From NCBI GenBank assembly GCA_964030785.1, contig OZ034975.1, positions 35,059,769 through 35,123,768 on the forward strand: DNA of 64,000 nt, read 5' to 3'. Below are positions 34,512 to 43,027 of this stretch, one piece after another. A model generated the notes under the pieces. That model made no database searches. It was not told where the DNA came from and saw only the letters and a list, made by a program, of their open reading frames with translations. Source of the stretch: Siderastrea siderea. Lineage: Eukaryota > Cnidaria > Anthozoa > Scleractinia > Rhizangiidae. The translations under genes were made by a program, and so were the position numbers. The number at the start of each line of letters is the position of its first letter. Position 1 is the first letter of the stretch.

Positions 34512-35062
34512 GATCCAGCGCAACACCAGCGCAATACCGGTGCAACACGAACAGCACCGGCGCAACACCAGGGCAACACCGGTGCAACACCAACATCACC
34601 GGCGCAACACCGGTGCAACACCAACAGCACCGGCGCAACACCGGTGCAACACCAACAGCACCGGCTCAACAGCGGTGCAACACCGGTGCAACACCGGCGC
34701 AACACCGGTGCAAGATCAACAGCACCGGCGCAACACCGGCGCAACACCGGCGCAACACCAACAGCACCGGCGCAACACCGGCGCAACACCGGCGCAACAC
34801 CAACAGCACCGGCGCAACACCGGTGCAACACCGGCGCAACACCAACAGCACCGGTGCAACACCGGTGCAACACCGGCGCAACACCAACAGCACCGGCGCA
34901 GTGCAACACCAACAGCACCGGCGCAACACCGGCGCAACACCGGCGCAACACCAACAGCACCGGCGCAACACCGGTGCAACACTGGCGCAACACCAACAGC
35001 ACCGGCGCAGCGCAACACCAACAGCACCGGCGCAACACCGGTGCAACACCGGTGCAACACCT
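34512..35062. repeat. 11-bp minisatellite (gcaacaccggy) with a 42-bp higher-order unit
   Basis: Units of gcaacaccggc, gcaacaccggt and gcaacaccaac plus a 9-base agcaccggc make repeating 42-bp blocks. It contains no stop in several frames on both strands, so it produces long artificial ORFs. It lies between the left C2HC gene and the exonuclease-like gene. Confidence 0.9.
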
Positions 35063-35133
35063 GATAATACAGTAAATACTCTACTACCATCAACAAATAT
35101 GGTTTAATGTCAACAAACGATGATAGTCAAAGA

Positions 35134-35805
35134 TCATACATATTCATCTAACCACTGATATAATAAAAACGTCTCCTGCTTAACACAATGAAGTTCTGGT
35201 TTGAGATGATTTCCACACGAACAACTAGGGATGAAACCTCTCAACTTGAGTTGACTGGATTTTGGACAACCAAAGTCTTTTAAGTTCAGCGATGGAATGT
35301 TCAACTCTTTTAACAAATCCCTTTCTAAAGTTCCACCTCTGTAACCAACAAAAAATTGGTCTTGTGACTTGGAGCGTTGAAATGAAGCCTGTATCATAGC
35401 TTTTACCATATGTTGTGGAATTGCTTTCTCTTCAGGGCTTGATTGAAATCGTAGTCCGTGGACATGATGGTACACATAGTTAACTCTTTTACGATCTTTC
35501 TTCTCCAAGGAACTGTACGGTAGTGTATTTTCTACAGACCAGCTAAAGCTCCCCTTTGGTATACTGTAGATTCCAATTTCACGTACAATGAATGGTTGAT
35601 GGTTGACCTGGTATCCATCCAAGTCTAAAATCATACAAATCTGTTGTAAAGCAGGAATCTTCTCCCTGTAGCGCACTTCAATCATATACTCTGAGACGAG
35701 TGATAAATCCAACACTTTGATTAACTCTGAATTGATAAAGTCACGGAATAAATCCGGATCCGTAAAGTATTGACGTTGAAAGGGTAACCCATTGAATGTC
35801 TCCAT
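35134..35805 (-). CDS. Putative RNase-H-fold 3'-5' exonuclease-like protein of the Polinton-like element
   Basis: 223 residues on minus; I start at ATG 35805. Near residue 60 an aspartate pair (MILDLDGY) is followed by FIVREIGIYS, then NYVYHHVHGLRF, then FFVGYRGGTLERDLLKEL and a C-terminal block with CSCGNH and LHCVKQE. From memory of families, this order (LD-x-[DE], HG-x-x-[FY], YKGG-x-x-x-x-DLL, Cys/His tail) belongs to an uncharacterised animal family often carried by mobile elements. The acidic motif spacing suggests a DEDD exonuclease, but this is inference. It is transcribed in the same direction as the C2HC gene. Confidence 0.55.
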   Translation of the reverse strand: METFNGLPFQRQYFTDPDLFRDFINSELIKVLDLSLVSEYMIEVRYREKIPALQQICMILDLDGYQVNHQPFIVREIGIYSIPKGSFSWSVENTLPYSSLEKKDRKRVNYVYHHVHGLRFQSSPEEKAIPQHMVKAMIQASFQRSKSQDQFFVGYRGGTLERDLLKELNIPSLNLKDFGCPKSSQLKLRGFIPSCSCGNHLKPELHCVKQETFLLYQWLDEYV

Positions 35806-35814
35806 CTTAAACAC

Positions 35815-35816
<2 letters not shown>

Positions 35817-35868
<52 letters not shown>
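35817..35868. repeat. (CT)n microsatellite
   Basis: About 26 CT units upstream of the exonuclease-like gene start, between it and the divergent plus-strand genes. It may be promoter-proximal. Confidence 0.95.
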
Positions 35869-35870
<2 letters not shown>

Positions 35871-36019
35871 CTCTTTATACATCACTATGAAATTTGTAAC
35901 CTATTGTGGGTGTATGACAGCAGTATGACGTCATCGGGCAGGCTCAAACTTATCAGACAAGATTAATAAAACAGTGTCTATTGTTGAAGTTGGAACTTGT
36001 CCAAACTTACCAGATTTAC

Positions 36020-36337
36020 ATGGCTGTGGTGTGTTATGCGGTTGATACTCTATGGGGATGGTTACAGTGGGAAGGACAGCCTTTACTCTGTCAGCAATTG
36101 TATGATTTACAAGAAAGAGATAAAATACCTATTCCACATTATACTGAGGAAGACGACAACCCTCTGGTGGTGTCTCTCGACACACAAGTGAAAGACAATG
36201 TGTATCGCTGGGTCGTGTTTGTCCTCTGGTTAAAAACTCATCCTGATGGTTACAAGTGGTTCAGGATCATTCAAAGAACCTACACTATACCTTCTATAAG
36301 GGTATTGGATAACCTATTACGACAAGTGAAAAAGTAA
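36020..36337 (+). CDS. Small unrecognised protein of the Polinton-like element
   Basis: 105 residues from the first in-frame ATG at 36020. Rich in aromatic residues (WGWLQWEG, YRWVVFVLWLKTHPDGYKWF), no clear transmembrane helix, basic end. It is the first gene of a plus-strand row of three, divergent from the exonuclease-like gene. I recognise no family. Confidence 0.5.
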   Translation: MAVVCYAVDTLWGWLQWEGQPLLCQQLYDLQERDKIPIPHYTEEDDNPLVVSLDTQVKDNVYRWVVFVLWLKTHPDGYKWFRIIQRTYTIPSIRVLDNLLRQVKK

Positions 36338-36401
36338 ATAAATTTGTGGTTTCAAACAGAAGTTACACATTTTTGGTTAATTCACATCACCGTTCACATC
36401 A

Positions 36402-37148
36402 ATGATGAAGTCCGCATCGGATCAGTCATCTAACTCTGGCGAATCAATCTATCTATGTCAATATTGTGGAAAACACTTTGACCGAAAATTCAGTAGAGAT
36501 TGTCATGAGAAAAAATGGTGTTGGAAGCGGAGGTTGTTAGAAAAGAGAAAAGTTCATTTGAACTTTGAGGCCTCATCTAGTCATCAAGCTACAACAAATG
36601 AATTAGGCCAAAGTGATAAGAGTAGAATCATAGACATACGAGGTAGCTGTTTCAAGATAAATTCAGAAAATCTGACTATGGAATTTGAAGCTGTCTTACC
36701 TTTAGCATCCGTTATTTCTGCTTTATCCTATAGTAACTTAGAAGAGTCACCAAGTGGTGAGCTTATTACAAAGACAATACCACGGTTGTCTAATAAGACA
36801 AGTAATGACACAGATGTTACGACTGATAAAATTGATGACCCAACAAATTGTTACACTATTGGTCTCCAGGAGACATCTTTGGACACCCCATGTGTTGATT
36901 CAAAACACAGCAGTGTGGACCTGTGTGAGGAAAATGGTGAGTCAACAATTTGTTGTGGTTCACAATTCGCTGTAGATAAAAGTGATGAGTCAACAAATTG
37001 TCAAACTGAAGCCCTCCAGGAAAGATCTTTGATCAACACCAGTGTTGATGCAAAACACAGCAGTGTGAACCTGTGTGAGGAAAATGGTGAGTCAACAATT
37101 TGTTCACAAACCCTAGAATCTTTATTGGAACCACTGGCTACACAATAA
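36402..37148 (+). CDS. C2HC-finger protein with internal repeats, Polinton-like element
   Basis: 248 residues. It begins with a finger of the same C-x2-C-x12-H-x4-C type as the TIR-borne protein (LCQYCGKHFDRKFSRDCHEK), so the two are paralogues. The C-terminal half contains two copies of a 55-60 residue unit around KHSSV-[DN]-LCEENGESTIC. Sixty-four bases follow the preceding gene. The role is unknown; the shared finger suggests a DNA-binding or virion-like accessory protein. Confidence 0.55.
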   Translation: MMKSASDQSSNSGESIYLCQYCGKHFDRKFSRDCHEKKWCWKRRLLEKRKVHLNFEASSSHQATTNELGQSDKSRIIDIRGSCFKINSENLTMEFEAVLPLASVISALSYSNLEESPSGELITKTIPRLSNKTSNDTDVTTDKIDDPTNCYTIGLQETSLDTPCVDSKHSSVDLCEENGESTICCGSQFAVDKSDESTNCQTEALQERSLINTSVDAKHSSVNLCEENGESTICSQTLESLLEPLATQ

Positions 37149-37271
37149 TGTATTTGTTATGCATGAATGAACACAGATGCTATAAAAGTAAAAACGCGAA
37201 AAGGCACATCTACCATTTTGGTGTAAGTCACCATTCAGTGAATGTGAATCAGGTAATAAGAAAGTGAAGAG

Positions 37272-37880
37272 ATGACTGAAAACGTTACAACTGACATCTT
37301 AGGAGAGCCGATTGAAGATGAAAATGTTGAGGAGAGTAACAATGTTGATGATGTTGACATGGATGAGATGGCTGAAGATGATCCAGGGGACCAACTTCTT
37401 TCCACTGTTGAGGAGAATTTACATGATAGATTCCTCATAGAGCGTGAACTTTTTATCAAAGAAGGTAGCTCTGAAGCACCGGCTGATGTGAAAAGTCACA
37501 ACAAGCTGCTACCTCTCATGAGACGTCACCTTAGAGAGACGTATCTGAAATATCTATTGTGGAACCGTCAAATGAAGATGGATGAAACACACCAAAAGGT
37601 TATTGGTACCTTGAACCGCCTAAGGGATGAGGAGGATGACATGGACTTCCCAGAAGCAGCTGAGGCTGCTGTTGACAGACGAAAATTTTTCATCAACCGA
37701 AAAATTCAACCACTTCCACTCCCTGACGAGGATAAAGACGATGAGGATGAGGAAAGTGATGAAACCATCTCACCAACCGAAACAGAAACTGATGGGACTG
37801 CAACCGATGAGACTACCGAAGTAGACCCTGATGAGATAGATGATGAGCTTGAAATGAAAGCAAAAACTCAGGGAATTTAA
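37272..37880 (+). CDS. Acidic unrecognised protein of the Polinton-like element
   Basis: 202 residues from ATG 37272 to TAA. Acidic ends (runs of D/E) flank a central helical block (LLPLMRRHLRETYLKYLLWN; RDEEDDMDFPEAAEAAVDRR). No signal peptide or membrane segment. It is the last of three plus-strand genes in a row. I do not recognise the family. Confidence 0.5.
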   Translation: MTENVTTDILGEPIEDENVEESNNVDDVDMDEMAEDDPGDQLLSTVEENLHDRFLIERELFIKEGSSEAPADVKSHNKLLPLMRRHLRETYLKYLLWNRQMKMDETHQKVIGTLNRLRDEEDDMDFPEAAEAAVDRRKFFINRKIQPLPLPDEDKDDEDEESDETISPTETETDGTATDETTEVDPDEIDDELEMKAKTQGI

Positions 37881-37964
37881 ACTTTCCTGAAATCAAAAAA
37901 CATTGGGGGTGTTACACTTGAAAGACACAGCATAACACAGCAGAGTCATAACTGATTTATCTCC

Positions 37965-38560
37965 CATGATGTCGTGACGTCAATTCCTTCCACATTTATT
38001 CAGTTCCTGATAGCCATAACTTTTGATGATGTTTGCACGCTTCTGGGTAAGTTCATAAACATCAGTCATGGTACGGTCAAACAGTTTACTATCTTTTCAT
38101 GTCTTACGGGAAAACATTTCGGTCATCCATGGAAGAAACAACCATGAAAATCGTACACAGTGTTAGTTTCAGGGCAAAAGCCAACCACTTTGTAGTTGGT
38201 GTTAGGTATTAGATATTCACTACCAATTATCAACATAATGTAAATGATTAGGGTTTTGCTGTTGGATTTGGTTTTCCATGTAGTGTAACCATTCGCGTGC
38301 TACAAGAGATTGGTTCGCATATAATAATCTTTCGCTGGAATGGAACCTACGTAGGTCTGATGATCCTTGGTGTTGAAACGGTGAGGGAAATATCCCTTCT
38401 TTAATTCGGTTATCCTGAAAGTTTTAGGAAAGTTCGCCAAAGACATAGCAATAATGACATAGAATCGATAAATCAAATGGTATCATGCTCAATTTGAAGC
38501 AATTTACAGCCATTGTGCAATTGGTTGATGATCTGCTAGAGTCATAACTGATTTTATCTA
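37965..38560 (-). pseudogene. Decayed protein-primed DNA polymerase B remnant
   Basis: On the minus strand, in more than one frame and with stops, I read blocks typical of Polinton-type polymerase B: ELKKGYFPHRFNT (about 38361-38408), then REWLHYMEN, then TNTVYDFHGCFFHG (about 38126-38165) and a further TQKRAN block. Palm motifs are absent. It is the best evidence that the surrounding element descends from a Polinton or adintovirus-like ancestor. Confidence 0.65.
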
Positions 38561-38579
38561 CGGTAACACAAAGTATGTG

Positions 38580-39119
38580 ATATTCGAAAAAAAAGATCGT
38601 CATGAAAAAACACGTTGTAGGTACCGTGGTCAATCATCTCTTGAGGAGCAGAGTGACACACCATATCCAAAGGTTCAAACAACATATCAAAGTGGAAAAC
38701 CAAAAAGCAGTGAAACACCCAATATAGACGGACTTTTAAGAAACTCAGCGAACGCTTTTGAGTGGTGGTTAAAAGAAAAAATAGAGGGGAAACCATCAGA
38801 ATATGCTGTTGGTGATAAAACCAGTAAGTTTGAAGTGAACTCTGAGGAGTACAGTGATGATGTAGCTGGCTCTTTAGAGTATAATGATGAGACAGATGAT
38901 GAAACTTCGAGAGATGATGAATTTGTGGTAAAGAGGAGAAAAATAGAAAGAGCGTTAAGAGTACCGAAACAGAGGAGAAAAGTAGTACATAAACAGATGA
39001 GACCCATGTTTATAAAGAAGAGTCAGATGAAATATTCACAATCGATTCGACCCATGTTTAAGCAGAAAAGACAGAAAGCTGTGAAACAGAAGCGTTGGAC
39101 CAAGCTTTGGTTGTGTTAG
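38580..39119 (+). pseudogene. C2HC-finger protein, N-terminally truncated mirror copy
   Basis: Mirror of the gene at 33881-34459, cut off by the TIR border inside the finger so that both zinc-binding cysteines of the first pair are lost. The rest is intact with a few substitutions. No ATG precedes the conserved part. Confidence 0.75.
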
Positions 39120-40277
39120 TCTTAGAGCTTGACAGCTGATCATGTAAAAATATGACTCATCACACCACATACTTTAAAGAAATCAATAAAGATATGACCT
39201 GTGTCGATCTGTGTAGAAGTTATGAGTCTGATGGTATTGAGCTATTGGTAGGTTCTCTGTGCGCTGTTCTGCAGCAGGTTTTCAGTTGTATGTGTAAGTT
39301 GTGTTTGTGGGGGTTTGTAGTGGTTTGTGTGGATCAGTGATGAGTTGTGTGGTAGATGTATGGATCTGTCTGGGTTACGTTTTGGATGGGTGATTACACA
39401 AGTTAAGTCTTACGGTAAGGGTTACAACTTGGATGGGTGACCTTCAATCTGGTCATCAAACTTGTGGATACTATGTGGAAGTTGTGTGTAACTTGTGTGA
39501 CTCTGTGTGGGTTTATGTGTGACTCTGTGTCGATCTGTGTGGGTTCTGCAACAGGTTTTCAGCTGTATGGGTGGATCATGTATGGATCTCTGTGACTAGT
39601 CAATGCTCATGCGTATGTATAGAGTGGTCAATGCGCATACATAGTAAAGAATTAGACATGTGGTATGGTACCACAAGGAAGCCAATGATGTCTTTTGGTT
39701 TTATATAAGTCAACTTAAACCATAATAAGAATAAGGACGTGTAGGTCATTTCAGTGGGCGACCTGGCTGCTCGATTAAGTGGGCTTGCTGGCATCTCGAA
39801 ATGATCTCAGACGTTCTTCCTTTTGCTTTTTTAGTGAAGAGGATACTCTTCACACAATCTATCGTTTAGATTGTTAAGTTTTACAGAAAATCATTAGGTG
39901 GTCAACGCGCATGCGTATCTGTCACGCGCATGCGCAATGTCACTCGTGTCATCCCACAAGGATGAGAACTCAAGTCCAATGACAAATATAAAGGAACCAT
40001 GCGTATATTAATAAGTTACATCTAGGGTTGGGTCTTCTTTTAGATATTCAACATGGCGGCTAGAGTTCGGGTCCTCTTCGGACATGTTCGGGTTAGGGTT
40101 AATATGCTAATGAGCTCATAGACCGAGTAGGACTGGGACGAGTCACGTGGGTTAGGGTTAATATGCTAATGAGCTAGGGTTAGATCACGTGATACCTAGG
40201 GTTAGGTCACGTGCGCCTGTATGGGGATAATTTATGGCTTTGCATAAATTATACCTATATGGGCGCATATCACTACT
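38580..40277. repeat. Right TIR of the Polinton-like element
   Basis: Near-identical inverted copy of the left TIR; the inner border is at atattcgaaa. The outer end again has ttaggg-like words and cacgtg. Confidence 0.85.
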
Positions 40278-40357
40278 CCGGCTATCGATCGTATACCGAT
40301 AGCTTTAATTACCGTTTAATTTATTAATCATCAATCTTCGTCGCGAAATCATATTTG

Positions 40358-42036
40358 TTACACATCGCTGGAATGGCCAACTGTATAATTCTCCAGCCCA
40401 CTGAGATTAATTTCGTTATCGCGTTGCCCCGAAGTTGGCAAGGCAATCCCACATTTCACAAATGAGCGAATAATGGTATCTCGTAGACGACGAGAAACGT
40501 CTTGCCAGGCTTGCCCTGGGCATTTGGTAAAGAAGATCCTCCTCTCACTAGCAGTGACTGTTCCTGTCAGGAACTGATCGGGATTTCGCGTCATGGCTTC
40601 TGTTGCCAGGCGACCGACAGCTTCCTTGAATTCGCTGTTGACAGCAACATCCAGGGGCTGAACCTTGCTTGAAGCTTCTGGTGGAACTATCACCAGTGTT
40701 GTCTTACATTCATTTCGGAGGATATCCTTCACCTTTGTCGTCGTTTGAGCTCTGTGTTGGTCGTACACAAGAAGTCTGGATCTTTTCCCATTTGTGCTGA
40801 AGAAGGTACTTTGTGAATTCCACAGATGTCTCACCCAGTAGATGATCATATCTTCATTGCACCATGCATTCTCCTGGAATTTTACGACAACGCGTGGGTC
40901 GTACTGCTTCAGTTCTTTGTCGGGGATTCGCTTTCCTGTCCCCTTGAATATCAGAAGGGGCTTAATTCGTGGTTCTCCATCTGCGAATACAGTCAACTGC
41001 ACAGTACATTGGCGTTTCTCATGGCCACTGCCAGTGGTTCGGGTCCAGACCGTCTTTTCTCCATTTGTCTCGTAGGTCGCCCCTTTTGTGTTAAAGCAAA
41101 ATTCTAGTGGTGTCGTCTGATCCATGCTGGCGATGTCGCTCAAATTCCAAGGACCAATCGCGCCGTCTTGTTTACCAGCTAGATCTTGCTTCGTCTTAAT
41201 CGCCATTCGGCGAGTATATCTTTGAAACTGCTGGATGTTTACTCGCAGGGTTTCTGGGTGGCTCTGGGCAACATATGTTGGCCTTCGAAGAGATATATCA
41301 AAACGGGCTTTAAATCGAACAAACCAATGGTCAGACGTCTTAAAGTCCGCATCAGGATATTTTTTTTTTCATTATTTCCTTGCATCTGCTCATGAACCAC
41401 CACTCTTTGACTTTGACGCCTTTACTTCGTAATTCTTTGAACTCATTCTGGAGCTGCTTCTCCATTTCCGGATAAGCAGCCTGCCTATCAGCACCTGGCC
41501 CTCTGGACTTTTTTGGGTCATTTCGTAGCTTTAGTTCTTGAGCAATCTAAGGGTTGTAGGTGCTTGACTTCAGCTCAACTTTATATCGTACTTTGAACTC
41601 TCTGACTGCTTTGGCCTTGCTTTTGTACTTATAATTCTTATACAAATCAATAAATTCTAGCTTCTGTTCGCGAAACCATTGTTTTCTCTTGTGAAAATGT
41701 TGCTTCGACCGTTCAGCTTGTTCTATCTTCTGACTGGAAGTCTGGCTGGCTTCAGAGGTCTCAGAGGTCTGGCTGGCTTCATTGGTTTCACGGTTCCGTC
41801 TTGCTGGAAACGAGTGCGACTCCGGCGGCATGGTATCAGCTGTGGTATTATCCTCTTTGTCTATTTCAGGCCTTTGCTGGCACGCCTGGCAAACTCCTAC
41901 CAATTTCATAGGACTGTAGTCGACTTCGTTTAACTTTTTGAGCTGTTTCAGGTGCACACAAGGCACACACAGATACTTTGCATTTGGTACACTTATACTT
42001 AGTGACCCGTTCACAAACTGAGCACGCTTCCTCCAT
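40358..42036 (-). pseudogene. pogo/Tigger-type DDE transposase, disrupted
   Basis: The ATG at 42036 begins a cysteine-rich module (ACSVCERVTKYKCTKCKVSVC). A CENP-B-like helix-turn-helix follows near 41340 (SDHWFVRFKARFDIS). The catalytic domain 40358-41206 keeps three aspartates: MDQTTPLEF, VYDQHRAQ and QPLDVAVN, the last two 36 residues apart. The end has IIRSFVKCGIA, as in pogo-like enzymes. Lesions: a frameshift after the cysteine module (about 41970), an in-frame TAG at 41547-41549 and a frameshift at the T10/A10 run 41360-41369. The Polinton-like element sits 80 bp beyond its stop codon. Confidence 0.75.
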
Positions 42037-42222
42037 TATGGAATTGTAGCCTGCGTAGCTGCGAGTTTTTTGTTGTGCAATTCCCGGCCGAACCAAAGGT
42101 CAGTTGTATGGCATGTGACTCGACAACAAACAATGAGGCCTTGTGTACTTGTCACGCATGCGACGCGGCTGTAACAGTTGCACACTCGTATCTAAATACA
42201 ACTCTGGGCATTATATACTTTT

Positions 42223-42573
42223 ATGGCCGTTGCATTTAAGCATTTCTGTACCATCAAGTCACGGATAAAAGGAGATCGTGTATATAAAGCTGACCCACGG
42301 ATTAATTCAACATGTGTTTGCTTTTCTGAGCCAGGAAATACTCACTCGGCGCATGCCATTATCGTCAAGATGAAAGAAAGTAGCACGCATCATGCAACAG
42401 AGCAAACAGCAGGACATGTTCCCGATTCGCTGGCTGAAATTCTTTATCAGCCTTTAGTTGATGGCAATATTACTATCAATTCAAAGATCACTGGGCAATC
42501 CAGGAGTGCTCCAGAAGGCACTTGGGTCCAAGGAGGAAGACTGGAGATTCCTTGCTTTTATGAAGTTTTCTAG
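42223..42573 (+). CDS. HIRAN-like small protein of the pogo-like element
   Basis: 116 residues from ATG 42223, divergent from the transposase. HSAHAIIVKM, then AGHVPDSLAEILYQPLVDG, then a glycine-rich GTWVQGGRLEIPCFYEVF resemble the HIRAN fold (a DNA-end binding module of some helicases). This assignment is from pattern memory only. After the stop the frame remains open for another 28 codons (to about 42654), so the TAG at 42571 may be a mutation. Confidence 0.45.
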   Translation: MAVAFKHFCTIKSRIKGDRVYKADPRINSTCVCFSEPGNTHSAHAIIVKMKESSTHHATEQTAGHVPDSLAEILYQPLVDGNITINSKITGQSRSAPEGTWVQGGRLEIPCFYEVF

Positions 42574-43027
42574 AGAAGTAGCCTTCCAGATTTAAAAGCG
42601 TCATTGAAAGAGAAACTGTCTGCCCTCAATCGTAATGCGGATGGAACAGCCTGAGTGCAGGATTAAAGTACAGAACTATTTGTGATTTCATTTTAAGCTT
42701 AACTGAATCCTGTTTGAAACAGACATACGGGTATAAAAACAGATAAAAGCTCTATGTGTCATCACAGTAATTAGTTGTCATGTATACGAACATTTGGGCC
42801 TTTTTTGTTACAGTTTACTTTGTTTAGTAATACATGGATAATGAATAACCAGCATGCAACCTGAATGACGTTTTTTATGTCTGTTATGCGTCCTCTTTGT
42901 GTAAAACCACTGCTGAATTACAAACGTTTTCTAACCATCCGAAAGTAACGGCTACCCGAAGTAACGGCACCTTTCGCCTGCTAAATCCGAAAATAACGGG
43001 GACCGTTATTATCGGAATTCTACGGTA

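Larger units (their letters stand above)
32717..40277. mobile_element. Polinton/Maverick-derived element with 1.7-kb TIRs
   Basis: The ends begin AGTAGTGATATGCGCCC and finish with its complement, giving the AG...CT termini known for Polintons. Flanking hexamers caggct (32711-32716) and ccggct (40278-40283) are a 6-bp target duplication with one mismatch. TIRs are about 32717-34415 and 38580-40277 and nearly identical. The 4.2-kb core holds four to five small genes and a decayed DNA polymerase B fragment. No integrase, packaging ATPase or capsid gene is seen, so it is a deletion derivative, presumably mobilised in trans. Confidence 0.8.
31984..43025. mobile_element. pogo-like Tc1/mariner transposon split by a Polinton-like insertion
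   Basis: The left terminus CCGTAGAATTCCGATA and right terminus (inverted) TATCGGAATTCTACGG-type sequence are each flanked by TA (31982-31983 and 43026-43027). Subterminal copies of ccgaaagtaacgg and cgaaaataacgg occur at both ends. Without the 7.56-kb insertion (32717-40277 plus one target copy) it is about 3.5 kb and carries a damaged DDE transposase on minus and a HIRAN-like ORF on plus. Confidence 0.8.

Noticed and set aside
34426..35107. Long plus- and minus-strand ORFs through the minisatellite
   Set aside because: They are products of a stop-free 11-bp repeat, not conserved coding sequence.
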